A stretch of DNA of 64,000 nt from Iodobacter fluviatilis. Lineage in GTDB: Bacteria; Pseudomonadota; Gammaproteobacteria; Burkholderiales; Chitinibacteraceae. Each line of letters opens with the position of its first letter. The first letter of the stretch is position 1. Shown here one piece after another: positions 45,457 to 55,533 of the stretch. The stretch spans positions 2,790,001 through 2,854,000 of the forward strand of contig NZ_UGHR01000001.1 of assembly GCF_900451195.1 (NCBI RefSeq), given 5' to 3'. The notes beneath the pieces were generated by a model. It had not been told where the DNA came from and searched no databases. It saw only the letters and a list, made by a program, of their open reading frames with translations. Position numbers and translations under genes: made by a program.

Positions 45457-46524
45457 ATGTCCGCACAATGTGAAGTGACCGGCCAACGTATCGCTGCCGC
45501 ACCCATGAGTTTTTTCGAGCGCTACCTCACCATTTGGGTGTTTTTATGCATTGTTGTCGGCATTAGTGCAGGGCAATTATTCCCCCGCGTATTTCATGCC
45601 ATTGGCAAACTAGAGGTTGCACAGGTTAATCTGCCGGTGGGTTTGCTGATATGGGTCATGATTATTCCCATGCTGATCAAGGTTGATTTTACGGCGTTGC
45701 ATGAAGTACGCCAGCATGTTCGCGGGATTGGCGTAACCTTGTTTGTGAACTGGCTGGTCAAACCATTCTCAATGGCATTATTGTCATGGATCTTTATCCG
45801 GCAACTGTTTGCTCCATATCTGCCCGCTGATCAAATTGATAGTTATATCGCTGGCTTGATCCTGCTTGCGGCCGCACCGTGTACGGCAATGGTGTTTGTA
45901 TGGAGCAAGCTAACTCATGGCGACCCGTTGTTTACCTTGTCTCAAGTGGCATTGAACGATGCAATTATGGTCGTCGCCTTTGCGCCACTCGTGGGTTTTT
46001 TACTTGGCATGTCGGCCATTCATGTACCTTGGGATACGCTGATTATTTCAGTCGTGCTGTATATCGTTATTCCGGTGCTTATTGCACAAATCATTCGAAA
46101 ACGTTTACTCAGCCAAGGCCAAGCCACCTTTGATAGCACAATGAACAAGATTGGACCATGGTCAATTTCTGCTTTATTGATCACGCTGATCTTGCTGTTT
46201 TCATTTCAGGGTAAAGCAATATTAGATCAGCCACTGGTCATTGCCTTACTGGCCGTACCCATTTTGATTCAAGTGTTTTTTAATTCAAGCTTAGCGTACC
46301 TGCTAAACCGTGCGGTGGGTGAAAAGCACAATATCGCCTGCCCGTCTGCCTTGATTGGTGCGTCGAATTTCTTCGAGCTGGCCGTTGCAGCGGCAATTGC
46401 ATTGTTTGGTTTTAATTCAGGCGCAGCATTAGCAACAGTCGTTGGCGTTTTGATTGAAGTACCGGTGATGTTGCTGGTCGTCAATATCGTAAATCGCACG
46501 AAACCTTGGTATGAACGCGCCTGA
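45457..46524 (+). CDS. acr3: ACR3 family arsenite efflux permease
   Basis: 355 residues, ten membrane helices. The start is the second of two tandem ATGs (45457), with TTGGAG 6 bases upstream. Conserved Cys in AAPCTAMVFVWSKLTHGDP is the key arsenite site, and ASNFFELAVAAAIALFG is the family motif. It extrudes As(III) by proton antiport. The last gene of the operon; a 9-bp inverted repeat (46561-46614) downstream may stop transcription. Confidence 0.95.
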   Translation: MSAQCEVTGQRIAAAPMSFFERYLTIWVFLCIVVGISAGQLFPRVFHAIGKLEVAQVNLPVGLLIWVMIIPMLIKVDFTALHEVRQHVRGIGVTLFVNWLVKPFSMALLSWIFIRQLFAPYLPADQIDSYIAGLILLAAAPCTAMVFVWSKLTHGDPLFTLSQVALNDAIMVVAFAPLVGFLLGMSAIHVPWDTLIISVVLYIVIPVLIAQIIRKRLLSQGQATFDSTMNKIGPWSISALLITLILLFSFQGKAILDQPLVIALLAVPILIQVFFNSSLAYLLNRAVGEKHNIACPSALIGASNFFELAVAAAIALFGFNSGAALATVVGVLIEVPVMLLVVNIVNRTKPWYERA

Positions 46525-46560
46525 TTGCTGGACGGGGCAATTTTAAATACAACTCTGCTT

Positions 46561-46614
46561 CATGCCCGCACTTTAAATGCCACACAAGGGATTTAATTTT
46601 TTACAGCGGGCATG
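46561..46614. terminator. Possible terminator after acr3
   Basis: CATGCCCGC and GCGGGCATG form a 9-bp stem around a 36-base loop that includes TTTTTT. The long loop and missing T run after the stem make it a weak candidate. The same block exists, degraded, at 43681. Confidence 0.3.
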
Positions 46615-46633
46615 ACTCACTTTATGACCCCCA

Positions 46634-47050
46634 TTAAACTGCAACATTCACCCTTCTACCCGGCTCTGCAGCGGTTTGTTCGAGCACATCCAGTATATGC
46701 TGATAAATCCCAACGCCCTGCGGATCGTTTCTAAACTGGCAGGCCGCAACGCTTTGTTTGGCATAATCAATAAAATTCCATTTTTTTAAACGGCGGCTTT
46801 CATCTTCAGCGCGTGGCGAGCCGTCTTCATTGATATTCAGCCGGTGTGAAATGGTGATCGCCCCCAACTCATGCAAGCTGATTTTGCCGTCATTGTACAA
46901 ATCTGTGGCCAATTTTTCCGCTTCACCTGCCGTCATATTTGCCGGATCGTACAATCTAGAATCCCCCGCTGGGGCATCAGGCGGATAAGGGATTTTGGGC
47001 CGCAAATGCGCGGGTAAAATACTGAGCGGAGAGGCGGCTGAAACATTCAT
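46634..47050 (-). CDS. Hypothetical protein, paralogue of the remnant at 43.7 kb
   Basis: 138 residues, no signal peptide or membrane helix. Proline-rich N-terminus (LPAHLRPKIPYPPDAP), then an alpha-helical part (TAGEAEKLATDLYNDGKISLHELGAI) and CQFRNDPQGVGIYQHILDVL. The family is unknown to me. The segment DLYNDGKISLHE resembles an EF-hand-like loop, but the spacing does not support Ca2+ binding with confidence. It probably lost its left-hand duplicate when the ars operon entered. Confidence 0.75.
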   Translation of the reverse strand: MNVSAASPLSILPAHLRPKIPYPPDAPAGDSRLYDPANMTAGEAEKLATDLYNDGKISLHELGAITISHRLNINEDGSPRAEDESRRLKKWNFIDYAKQSVAACQFRNDPQGVGIYQHILDVLEQTAAEPGRRVNVAV

Positions 47051-47137
47051 GGATCACTTCCTGATTGTTTACCAAACAAATAAGAAAGCAATAAATAAGC
47101 CAGAATTCAAACCACGTCAAAAACAACCCCATAAAAC

Positions 47138-48502
47138 TTACACAATAAAGGGCAGGCGCATCATCGCCTTTAAACCACCCTCTTTCCGATTAGCCAGCCA
47201 GATTTCCCCACCGTGGGTGCGGGCAATGGCGCGGGCGATGGCTAGGCCCAAGCCGCTGCCGCCGGTGTGGCGCGATCTGGAAGTTTCCAGCCTGACATAG
47301 GGCTCAAATACCCGCTCCAGCTCGGCATCTTCAATGCCATCCCCCTGATCTTCAATCATAATCAGCAGTGCGGCAGCGTCTTCTTGCACGGTGAGGATAA
47401 TGAGATTCCCCCCGTAACGGCGGGCGTTATCGAGCAGATTACTTAGGCAGCGCCGCAGCGCTTGGGGCCGCCCTGTAAACACCTGACAGGCTTGCCCCCT
47501 TACGCTGATTTGTGCGCCCAGCGCCTCTATATCTTCAACAACGCCTTCGAGTAAATCCATAAAATTAAGTTTAACGCTGGCTTCAGCGCTATTGCCTGCG
47601 TGCAAAAAGGCGAGGGTATCGGCAATTAAGTTTTCCATTTCTTCTAAATCCCGCTCAATTGCCTGGTTTTGTGCCGGGTCTGCGCGCTTTTCCAAGCGTA
47701 AGCGTATGCGGGTAATCGGCAGACGCAGATCATGCGAAATGCCTGCCAGCATTTGCGAGCGAGTACTTAAATACAATTTAATGGCGCATTGCATGCTATT
47801 AAAGGCTCTGGCCAGATGACGAACTTCTTTTGGGCCTGTTTCGGGCAAAGGAGGCTGGTTAATATTCCGGGCAAGTCCCTCAGCCGCTGTGGAAAAAACC
47901 GAAAGCGGCTGCGTTAAGCGCCTTACCGCCCACACAGATAACAGCGCCGCGGCCAGCGCCACTAAGGCCAGCCAGCCCACAATTCGCCATGGCTCACGAA
48001 TGAGGACATTACTCATTCTGGAAGAAGAAAACGTCACAATCGTGCCATCTTCCAGCTGCGCTTGTAAGGTGAGATTAATCAGCACGCTTTCTGCTGCCTC
48101 CAGCCCGCCAGACACACTGCGCATAGATTCTGGCAAAGCACCGTAACTCATCGAAACCACCTGCATGCGCTCTTGCTTTTGCAATTGCTTGGACACCAGT
48201 TTTTCAAACTCCAGCACATCTGCAGCGGGCAGCCTGGCCTGTTGCCATGGTGTATCTAGGCTCACTTGCAAGGCAGGGCTGTTTAAGGCCCTTAATAGCT
48301 GCGTACGAAAAGCCGCAGGGGTTTCACCCAGCACATTAATCGAGCTGGCAATATGCTCTGCCACATATTCAACCCGCAATACGCGGGCCAGCCTTGCTCT
48401 GTCATTAATCACCAGCCAGACACCTGCCGCATTAGCGGTAAACAAGCCCGCCAGCATCACCAGCAGGATTTGCCCGAATAAGGTTTTAGGCCAGTAACGC
48501 AT
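47138..48502 (-). CDS. Two-component sensor histidine kinase, EnvZ-like
   Basis: 454 residues. Membrane helix 1 about 9-30, periplasmic sensor about 31-160, helix 2 about 173-193, HAMP to about 245. HisKA contains the phospho-His in GISHDLRLPITR, HATPase has NLLDNARRYG, DQGDGI and GSGLGLAIARA. It is the cognate of the regulator directly upstream (84 bases). Both point away from the RND operon and may control it. The sensed signal is unknown. Confidence 0.93.
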   Translation of the reverse strand: MRYWPKTLFGQILLVMLAGLFTANAAGVWLVINDRARLARVLRVEYVAEHIASSINVLGETPAAFRTQLLRALNSPALQVSLDTPWQQARLPAADVLEFEKLVSKQLQKQERMQVVSMSYGALPESMRSVSGGLEAAESVLINLTLQAQLEDGTIVTFSSSRMSNVLIREPWRIVGWLALVALAAALLSVWAVRRLTQPLSVFSTAAEGLARNINQPPLPETGPKEVRHLARAFNSMQCAIKLYLSTRSQMLAGISHDLRLPITRIRLRLEKRADPAQNQAIERDLEEMENLIADTLAFLHAGNSAEASVKLNFMDLLEGVVEDIEALGAQISVRGQACQVFTGRPQALRRCLSNLLDNARRYGGNLIILTVQEDAAALLIMIEDQGDGIEDAELERVFEPYVRLETSRSRHTGGSGLGLAIARAIARTHGGEIWLANRKEGGLKAMMRLPFIV

Positions 48503-48586
48503 GAATTTATTTACCTTTTATGAGCGGATTCAGCCAACGCGCAGCGATGGCCTTGCGGGCTAAATTGAAAACACATAGACCAGTCA

Positions 48587-49291
48587 CTACCTGGCCTCTA
48601 CCTTACAAACCAGCATATAGCCGCTGCTTCTGATGGTTTTAATCAATACCGCTTCACGGGCTTCATCGCCCAAGCGGCGACGTAAGCGCCCTATCATCAC
48701 ATCAATAGTGCGGTCAAACGGCGCGGCATCCTTGCCATTAATGGCATCCATCAGCTGATCTCTGGATAAAACACGGTTCGCATTTTCAGCCAGGGCTTGC
48801 AGCAGGCGAAACTCGCCGGTGGATAATGAAGTCACCACGCCGTCGGCCCCCAGTAAATATTGCGCGGCCAAATCCAGCTCCCAACCGGCAAAGCACAGGC
48901 GTGTGGCCTTGCTGCCTGCGGTAGGGTCAGCGGCCCTGCGCAAAATACTTTTAATTCTGGCCAGCAGCTCTCTTGGATTAAAAGGCTTGGGCAAATAATC
49001 ATCCGCGCCCATTTCAAGGCCAATAATCCGGTCCAGCTCATCGCCTCTGGCCGTTAACATCAGTACAGGCAAATTAGAGCTGGCCCGCAAATTACGACAC
49101 AGCGTTAAGCCATCTTCACCCGGCAGCATTAAATCCAAAATCAGCAGATCAAACTGCCCCTGCTCCATAGCCCGGTGCATGGCGATGCCATCGCCCACCG
49201 CCGTCACGGCATAGCCTTGGTCGCCAAGGTAATCACTTAATAAAACGCGTAAATCAACATCATCATCCACGAGGAGTATTTGCGTACCCAT
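48587..49291 (-). CDS. OmpR family response regulator
   Basis: 234 residues from ATG 49291 (MGTQILLVDDD); an upstream frame to 49375 would add residues before the receiver core. The phosphorylated Asp is in LLILDLMLPGEDG, with Lys in YLPKPFNPRELL. The winged-helix domain ends RTIDVMIGRLRRRLGD. Diverges from the secreted repeat protein and RND operon, over a region with TTTAC repeats. Confidence 0.94.
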   Translation of the reverse strand: MGTQILLVDDDVDLRVLLSDYLGDQGYAVTAVGDGIAMHRAMEQGQFDLLILDLMLPGEDGLTLCRNLRASSNLPVLMLTARGDELDRIIGLEMGADDYLPKPFNPRELLARIKSILRRAADPTAGSKATRLCFAGWELDLAAQYLLGADGVVTSLSTGEFRLLQALAENANRVLSRDQLMDAINGKDAAPFDRTIDVMIGRLRRRLGDEAREAVLIKTIRSSGYMLVCKVEAR

Positions 49292-49363
49292 GCTCTGCCC
49301 ATCCATTTTGTTGATTACAGAATACCCCGCGCCCGCGCCCCTTACGACCATAAAGAGGCGCTG

Positions 49364-49412
49364 TTTACATTGCATTTACAAAATGCCTGTTTTCACCCTC
49401 AAACGGTTTACA
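49364..49412. promoter_or_regulatory. TTTACA direct repeats between the response regulator and efflux operon
   Basis: TTTACA occurs at 49364-49369, 49375-49380 and 49407-49412. The first two are 11 bases apart, the usual one-turn spacing for OmpR-type half-sites, and the third is 32 bases on. A binding site of the adjacent regulator is a reasonable inference. Confidence 0.4.
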
Positions 49413-49463
49413 TCCGGCCTGTTAAATAGCCCCTGTCAACCCGGCATTAAAAGGAAGTAAATC

Positions 49464-49832
49464 ATGAAAAAGGCAGCCACACTGGCCCTGATAATCAGCG
49501 CAGCACTCAGTATTCCTACGCTTAGCCTTGCCGCTGCAACCCCTTTTGCTGAAGGCAGCCGCCCTGCGATGGACGACAACTCAACACTTGCTCCGGCATC
49601 TGCATCACAGATAAAACCTTTCTCACAACGCAGCCGCCCCGCAATGAATCAATCGATTTCCGTACCCGCTGCGACCAATACGCAAGCACGCATCACCCCT
49701 TTTTCGCAGCGCGAGCGCCCGGCCATGAATAATCAAAGCAAAAAAACTAAAAAACCCCAGGTCACCGCATTCAACGATCAGGATTCCAGTAACTGGCATC
49801 CTGGCCGTCTGAAACACACGGTCTACCGCTAA
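49464..49832 (+). CDS. Small secreted protein with PFxxxxRPAM repeats
   Basis: 122 residues, with a signal peptide (about 1-23, ALSIPTLSLAAA). The mature part has three imperfect repeats, TPFAEGSRPAMDDNS, KPFSQRSRPAMNQS and TPFSQRERPAMNNQS, separated by Ala/Ser/Thr-rich spacers, and a basic C-terminus (HPGRLKHTVYR). No known family. It has an aligned ribosome site (AAGGAAG) and its own terminator before the RND genes, and is the first gene facing the two-component system. It could be a periplasmic accessory of the efflux locus, but this is only context. Confidence 0.8.
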   Translation: MKKAATLALIISAALSIPTLSLAAATPFAEGSRPAMDDNSTLAPASASQIKPFSQRSRPAMNQSISVPAATNTQARITPFSQRERPAMNNQSKKTKKPQVTAFNDQDSSNWHPGRLKHTVYR

Positions 49833-49859
49833 AGCCTGTCCCCCTGATTGCTTTAACTT

Positions 49860-49886
49860 AAGCCCCGGTTCGCGGGGCTTTTTATT
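49860..49886 (+). terminator. Terminator between the repeat protein and RND operon
   Basis: AGCCCCG-GTTCG-CGGGGCT followed by TTTTATTT, right after the stop at 49832. It may act as partial attenuation before the efflux genes, as no second clear promoter is seen before 49905. Confidence 0.85.
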
Positions 49887-49904
49887 TAATGGAAGAGCGC
49901 CTAG

Positions 49905-50984
49905 ATGCAAATGAAATGGCTTTCCCTTTGTGCAGTGTCGCTGCTTGCAGCCTGCCAAGCTCCGCCTGCCGAAACACGGACAGCCCCCCTTGAAGTGAGT
50001 CAACTCGTCATTAAGCCGCTTGATATTGCCCTGCAAAGCGAATTTACAGGCGAAACAGCAGGTGTTCGTGATGTTGAAGTACGTGCCCGTGTGGCGGGTA
50101 TTTTATTAAAGCGTACTTATGCAGAAGGCCAGCCGGTCAAACAGGGGCAAGTGCTGTTTGAGATTGATCCTGAGCCTTACAAAGCCGTATTGAATCAGGC
50201 TAAAGGTGAGCTAGCACGGCAAGTGGCTATTTTTAATAAAACCCGCGCCGATCAGGAGCGCATCGCCCCGCTGTTTAAAGAAAACGCCGTTTCAAAAAAA
50301 GATTACGATGACAGCATCAGCGCTTTTGAAGCCGCGAAAGCCAGTGTAGAAGCAGCCCGGGCACAGGTGCGCACCGCCCAGCTAAACTTAAGCTACACCC
50401 AAGTTACCGCACCTATCTCCGGCATCAGCAGCAAGGAGGTGCAATCTGAGGGCAGCTTAATCAATAACAACAGCCCGCTGCCGCTGACCACCATTTCGCA
50501 AATGTCACCGCTATACGTCAATTTTTCGGTTTCCGAACAGGATTACCAGCACTTCAGCCCCGGCAAATCGCTGCAGGCCACGCTCAGGCTGGCCAATGGC
50601 ACAAAGTACCCCATTCAGGGGAAGGTCAATTTCCACGACAACCGCATTGATAACAATACCGGCACCATCAATATGCGGGCGCAATTTGATAACCCTAAAG
50701 GGGATTTATTGCCCGGTCAGTTTGTACGCGTGCGGGTTGATCAGGGTACCCGCCAGCAAGCCATCACCATTCCAGAACGCGCCATTGTTCAGTTGCAGGC
50801 TGAAAAACGCGTGCTGCTGCTCAATGACAAAAATATCGTTGAATCACGCAAAGTGACACTAGGGGAAAGCATTGGGCACGAGGTGATTGTGGAATCCGGC
50901 CTGAAAGCGGGCGAGCGCATTATTGTCGATGGCTTAGTCAAAGCACGCCTTGGCCAGCCAGTCAGCATCAGAAAGGAGGGCTAA
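49905..50984 (+). CDS. RND efflux periplasmic adaptor lipoprotein
   Basis: 359 residues of the AcrA/MexA type. Signal and lipobox SLLAACQAP (Cys16). Barrel-sandwich, coiled-coil hairpin (about 90-170; RADQERIAPLFKENAVSKKDYDD) and beta-barrel motifs in order (AEGQPVKQGQVLFEIDP; VTAPISGISSKEVQSEG). It links the inner-membrane pump to the outer-membrane channel. The next gene begins directly after its stop. Confidence 0.95.
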   Translation: MQMKWLSLCAVSLLAACQAPPAETRTAPLEVSQLVIKPLDIALQSEFTGETAGVRDVEVRARVAGILLKRTYAEGQPVKQGQVLFEIDPEPYKAVLNQAKGELARQVAIFNKTRADQERIAPLFKENAVSKKDYDDSISAFEAAKASVEAARAQVRTAQLNLSYTQVTAPISGISSKEVQSEGSLINNNSPLPLTTISQMSPLYVNFSVSEQDYQHFSPGKSLQATLRLANGTKYPIQGKVNFHDNRIDNNTGTINMRAQFDNPKGDLLPGQFVRVRVDQGTRQQAITIPERAIVQLQAEKRVLLLNDKNIVESRKVTLGESIGHEVIVESGLKAGERIIVDGLVKARLGQPVSIRKEG

Positions 50985-53900
50985 ATGTTTTCTAAATTTT
51001 TTATCAACCGGCCCATTTTTGCCACGGTGATTTCCATTGTAATTGTGCTGGCGGGCTTGGCTGCGATGTTTTCACTGCCTATTCAGCAATATCCCAATAT
51101 TGTGCCCGCCGTCGTTTCGGTGAGCGCCAACTATCCCGGCGCCACCGCTGAAACCATTGCCCAAACCGTGGCGTCCCCGCTGGAGCAGCAGATTAATGGC
51201 GTAGACAATATGCTCTATCTGCAATCCAAATCTGCAGCAAACGGGCAAATGAATATGAACGTCTATTTTGCTGTTGGCACTGATCCGGATCAGGCCACGA
51301 TTGACGTCAACAACCGCGTTCAAGCCGCTCTGGCCAAAATGCCGGATGAAGTCAAACGCCAAGGCGTATCGGTCAGAAAGAAATCCACCGAAGTATTATC
51401 CGTGATTTCCTTAGGCTCACCGACAGGCCAGTATGATCGCAACTTTATTGCCAACTACGCCCTACTCAATATTCTGGATGATTTAAAACGCATACCCGGC
51501 GTGGGCGACGCCAGCATGATGGGCGGCACCGATTACGCCATGCGAATCTGGCTGAAGCCCGATCGCTTAGCCCAGCTCAAACTCACCCCTGCCGATGTTG
51601 TGAAAGCCGTGCAAGAACAAAACTCACAATTTGCCGCAGGCAAGCTGGGGGCCGAGCCAGACAATGATCCGGTTGATTTTACCTATACCATAAACGCCAA
51701 AGGCCGCCTAGCAGACCCAAAAGAGTTTGAAGCGATTATTGTAAAATCGATGCCCGATGGCGCAAAAATCCGGCTCAAAGATGTGGCCCGTGTAGAAATG
51801 GGCGGTAATGATTATGATATTTCCGGCATGCGAAATGGCAAACCCGCCGTGGGGCTGGTGACCTATGCACAGCCAGGTGCCAATGCGCTGGATGTATCCA
51901 AGGCCATTGCCAACAAAATGCAAACGCTCTCTACGCGCTTTCCTCAGGGGATGGACTACGCCATTCCCTTTGACACCACAAAATTTGTAAAAGCCTCGAT
52001 TGAAGAAGTCGTCGTCACCCTGCTCGAAGCCATGGTGCTGGTGTTCTGTGTGGTGTATTTATTCTTGCAAAACTTCCGCGCCACGCTGATTCCCTGCATT
52101 GCCGTGCCAGTATCACTACTCGGCACTTTTGCAGGCTTAGCTATGTTTGGGTTTTCTATCAATCTACTCACGCTATTTGGCATGGTGCTGGCCATCGGCA
52201 TTGTGGTGGACGACGCAATTGTGGTGCTCGAAAACGTCGAACGGATTATGCGTGAGACCGGCTGCTCGGCCAAAGACGCGTCGATTCAAGCCATGCAGGA
52301 AGTATCTGGCCCCGTGGTGGCGATTGTGCTGGTGCTGTGCGCGGTGTTTTTGCCCGTGGCCTTTATGAGCGGCATGACGGGCGTGATGTATCAGCAATTT
52401 GCCATCACCATTTCAATATCGGTGATTATCTCTGGCATTGTGGCGCTGACCCTCTCCCCCGCCTTATGTGCACTTTTGCTTAAATCTGATCACCACGAAC
52501 CCGCCCGCTTTTTTGTGTGGTTTAACCGTTTTTTTGAACGCATCACCGGCGGCTATATTGCAGGAGTCAAATTTCTAAACCGCCGCGTTGGCGTGGCCTT
52601 TGTACTGTTTGCAGGGATTTTGGCCAGCACGGCGGCGCTGTATGCCTTAGTGCCCGGCTCCTTAGTCCCAGCAGAAGATCAAGGTACGATGTTTGTCAGC
52701 GTTGCCCTGCCCGATGCCGCCTCACTGGCCCGCAGCCGTCAGGTAAGCGCCGAATCAGATACCGCGCTCAGTCAACTGGCCGAAGTTAATAATGTCACCA
52801 CCTTTACCGGCTTTGATATTTTATCCGGCTCCAAGCTGACCAATCACGCCACCAGCTTTGTCACGCTCAAGCCATGGGACGAACGTAAGGGCCATGGGCA
52901 GGATTCGTTTTCGCTGGCAGAAAAAGTGATGCAAAACGCCCGCTCTATCCAAAACGGGCTGATCGCCGCCTTTACCCCGCCGCCGATTATGGGTATGTCG
53001 ACTACCGGCGGCTTAGAAGGCTATTTGCAAGACCGTAATGGTGAAGGCTCGCAGGCGCTCAGCACGGCGGCACAAAAATTGATTGAAGCGGCAAAAAAAC
53101 GCCCTGAGTTTGCCAAGGTCACCACCACTTTTCGCGCCGATGTGCCGCAATATTTTGTTGATCTGGATCGCGAAAAAGCCAAGGCGTTGGGTGTGAATAT
53201 CAACGATGTATTCAGCACCATGCAAGCCACCCTAGGCCAGCTCTATATCAATGATTTCAACCGCTTTGGCCGCACTTACAAGGTACAGCTGCAATCTGAA
53301 GCCCAATATCGCAAACGTCCTAAAGATCTGGCGAATATTTTTGTGCGATCTGCCAAAGGCGACATGATTCCACTCACCAGCCTAGTCAGCATTAAAGACA
53401 CCAGTGGGCCGGAGCTAGTCGAGCGCTTTAATATTTTTGGCGCGGCCAAAATCATGATCCAACCAGCGCCAGGTGTTAGCTCAGGAGAAGCCATCAAGGC
53501 GATGGAAAGCGTAACCGCCACCGCGCTCAGCAGCGATTACACCCTTGCTTGGACAGGCAGCGCTTACCAAGAGAAAGAAGCCAGCGGCACAGCCGGCATT
53601 GCCTTTTTACTTGGCATTGTGATGGTGTTTTTAATTTTAGCGGCGCAATACGAAAGATGGAGTTTGCCGTTTGCCGTGATTACCGCCGTACCCTTCGCGC
53701 TCTTTGGTGCGCTGCTGGCAGCGTATCTGCGGGATATGAATAACGATGTGTATTTTCAGATTGGCATGGTGACGCTGATCGGTCTGGCCGCTAAAAACGC
53801 CATTCTGATTGTGGAATTTGCCGTGATGAAATTCAAAGAAGGCATGAGTTTATCTGATGCGGCCATCGAGGCAGCAAGGCTGCGCTTCAGGCCGATTGTA

Positions 53901-54095
53901 ATGACTTCGCTGGCCTTTATTCTAGGCTGCGTGCCGCTAATTACCTCCAGCGGCGCGGGGGCAAACAGCCGACATTCCTTAGGGACGCCCGTAATTGGCG
54001 GCATGCTGGCCGCTACCTTTATTGCCATTTTCTTTATTCCGCTGTTTTTCCGCCTGATTATGGGGTTCAGGAAAAACCAGTCCTCAGGCCAATAA
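50985..54095 (+). CDS. RND multidrug efflux pump, HAE1 family
   Basis: 1036 residues, the usual AcrB length, twelve membrane helices. Motif [18 protein letters not shown] holds the proton-relay Asp residues in helix 4 (around residues 405-422), and Lys in [14 protein letters not shown] is in helix 10. Docking and porter domains are intact ([17 protein letters not shown] near the N-terminus). It extrudes drugs, dyes or metabolites with protons in. Substrates cannot be read from sequence. The ATG is preceded by GGAGGG. Confidence 0.97.
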   Translation: MFSKFFINRPIFATVISIVIVLAGLAAMFSLPIQQYPNIVPAVVSVSANYPGATAETIAQTVASPLEQQINGVDNMLYLQSKSAANGQMNMNVYFAVGTDPDQATIDVNNRVQAALAKMPDEVKRQGVSVRKKSTEVLSVISLGSPTGQYDRNFIANYALLNILDDLKRIPGVGDASMMGGTDYAMRIWLKPDRLAQLKLTPADVVKAVQEQNSQFAAGKLGAEPDNDPVDFTYTINAKGRLADPKEFEAIIVKSMPDGAKIRLKDVARVEMGGNDYDISGMRNGKPAVGLVTYAQPGANALDVSKAIANKMQTLSTRFPQGMDYAIPFDTTKFVKASIEEVVVTLLEAMVLVFCVVYLFLQNFRATLIPCIAVPVSLLGTFAGLAMFGFSINLLTLFGMVLAIGIVVDDAIVVLENVERIMRETGCSAKDASIQAMQEVSGPVVAIVLVLCAVFLPVAFMSGMTGVMYQQFAITISISVIISGIVALTLSPALCALLLKSDHHEPARFFVWFNRFFERITGGYIAGVKFLNRRVGVAFVLFAGILASTAALYALVPGSLVPAEDQGTMFVSVALPDAASLARSRQVSAESDTALSQLAEVNNVTTFTGFDILSGSKLTNHATSFVTLKPWDERKGHGQDSFSLAEKVMQNARSIQNGLIAAFTPPPIMGMSTTGGLEGYLQDRNGEGSQALSTAAQKLIEAAKKRPEFAKVTTTFRADVPQYFVDLDREKAKALGVNINDVFSTMQATLGQLYINDFNRFGRTYKVQLQSEAQYRKRPKDLANIFVRSAKGDMIPLTSLVSIKDTSGPELVERFNIFGAAKIMIQPAPGVSSGEAIKAMESVTATALSSDYTLAWTGSAYQEKEASGTAGIAFLLGIVMVFLILAAQYERWSLPFAVITAVPFALFGALLAAYLRDMNNDVYFQIGMVTLIGLAAKNAILIVEFAVMKFKEGMSLSDAAIEAARLRFRPIVMTSLAFILGCVPLITSSGAGANSRHSLGTPVIGGMLAATFIAIFFIPLFFRLIMGFRKNQSSGQ

Positions 54096-54144
54096 GCCCG
54101 CGCGCCTGCTGGTAACGGCAGGCGCACACCTTGAGATCTTCACG

Positions 54145-55497
54145 ATGAAACACTCCCTGATTGCCAGCCTACTGGCCCTGCTTTGCACCGCATGTGCCAT
54201 CAGTCCTGAACAAACCCTGCCCAAGCTTGATCTGCCCCGGATGCAAAACGCGCTTCCTCTAGCAGATCCTGGCGAGGCCAGCTTTAACGACCCAGTACTT
54301 AATACATTGATCGGCCAGGCTTTGCAGCACAATGCCAGCCTGGCCATGGCCGTGGCGAATATAGATGAAGCCCGTGCCCGCTTAGGCATCAGTCAGTCTG
54401 CAGAATGGCCGAGCCTTAATTTACAAGCCGGTACGCAGCGTCAGCGCGATGATGTGCCTGCCCGATTTCACCTAGCTGGCGCAGCAAGCTGGGAGCTGGA
54501 CTTATGGGGCCGGCTGGCCAATGAAACCGAGGCGGCAAGGCAACAGTTTTTATCCAGCCAGGCCGCACATACTGGCCTGCAGCTGGCGCTCATAGCAGAC
54601 GTAGCCCAAAGCTATATTAATTTGCGCGCCTCAGATGCACAGCTGGTCGTGGCAAAGCAAACCGCAGAAGCCCGCCAAAAAGCATTTTCCCTACAAACAA
54701 CCCGTTTTAAGGGCGGGCTGATCAGCGAGCTGGAAACCCGTCAGGCAGAAAGCGATCTGGCCACCGCACAAGCCATTGTGCCTCAGTACCAAAGCCAGAT
54801 TGCCCAATTAGAAAGCGCACTCTCTGTGCTCTGCGGCCTTTCCCCCAGAGCGCTGATTGAAGCAGGTATTCCGCGCGGCAAAAGCATCAGCGAAATCAAC
54901 AACAGCAGCCCTATCACAGCGAGTATTCCATCAGACCTCTTGCTGCGTCGGCCCGACATTGCCCAAGCAGAAGCCACGCTGCGTGCCAGCCATGCAGAAG
55001 TAGCCGCGGCCCGTGCGGCATGGTTTCCGCGCATTTCCTTATCCGGTCTGCTGGGTGTGGCCAGCCATCCTTTAACTGATTTATTTGCTGCGGGCAGCAA
55101 AACCTGGCAATTTGCGGGCAATCTTTCCATGCCCCTGTTTGACGGGGGCCTCAACGCAGCGCAAATTGATCAGGCCAAGGCAAAAGATAAAGCCGCAGCA
55201 GCAGGCTACCAGCTTGCCGTTCAAAATGCCTTTGCCGACACCTTGGCTGCACTGAAAAGCCGCCAGTTCAGCATGAAAAAAACCCAAGGGCAGCAGCGCC
55301 AGATCAAGGCCTTAGAACGCCAGCTCAAACTGGCCATCATGCGCTACGACAATGGCTACAGCGATTACCTAACGGTGCTTGATAGCGAGAGAAACTTATT
55401 TAATGGCAGGCTGGAGCTGATTGCCGCAAAACGGGATCAGCTTCTGGCGCAAGTCGCCCTGTATAAAGCTTTGGGAGGAGAAAGCGCACTGCAATAA
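54145..55497 (+). CDS. RND outer-membrane channel, NodT family lipoprotein
   Basis: 450 residues with lipobox LLCTACAIS (Cys17). Two OEP repeats form the trimeric TolC-like channel (ASWELDLWGRL; LRRPDIAQAEATLRASHAEVAAARAAWFP is the first half-signature, around residues 270-298). Completes the tripartite pump. Confidence 0.95.
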   Translation: MKHSLIASLLALLCTACAISPEQTLPKLDLPRMQNALPLADPGEASFNDPVLNTLIGQALQHNASLAMAVANIDEARARLGISQSAEWPSLNLQAGTQRQRDDVPARFHLAGAASWELDLWGRLANETEAARQQFLSSQAAHTGLQLALIADVAQSYINLRASDAQLVVAKQTAEARQKAFSLQTTRFKGGLISELETRQAESDLATAQAIVPQYQSQIAQLESALSVLCGLSPRALIEAGIPRGKSISEINNSSPITASIPSDLLLRRPDIAQAEATLRASHAEVAAARAAWFPRISLSGLLGVASHPLTDLFAAGSKTWQFAGNLSMPLFDGGLNAAQIDQAKAKDKAAAAGYQLAVQNAFADTLAALKSRQFSMKKTQGQQRQIKALERQLKLAIMRYDNGYSDYLTVLDSERNLFNGRLELIAAKRDQLLAQVALYKALGGESALQ

Positions 55498-55508
55498 AAA
55501 ATCCAAAA

Positions 55509-55533
55509 TAAAGCCGGCTCAATACCGGCTTTA
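55509..55533. terminator. Bidirectional terminator after the RND operon
   Basis: TAAAGCCGG-CTCAATA-CCGGCTTTA, a 9-bp stem. Its right arm includes the stop codon of the convergent hybrid kinase gene. Confidence 0.8.
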
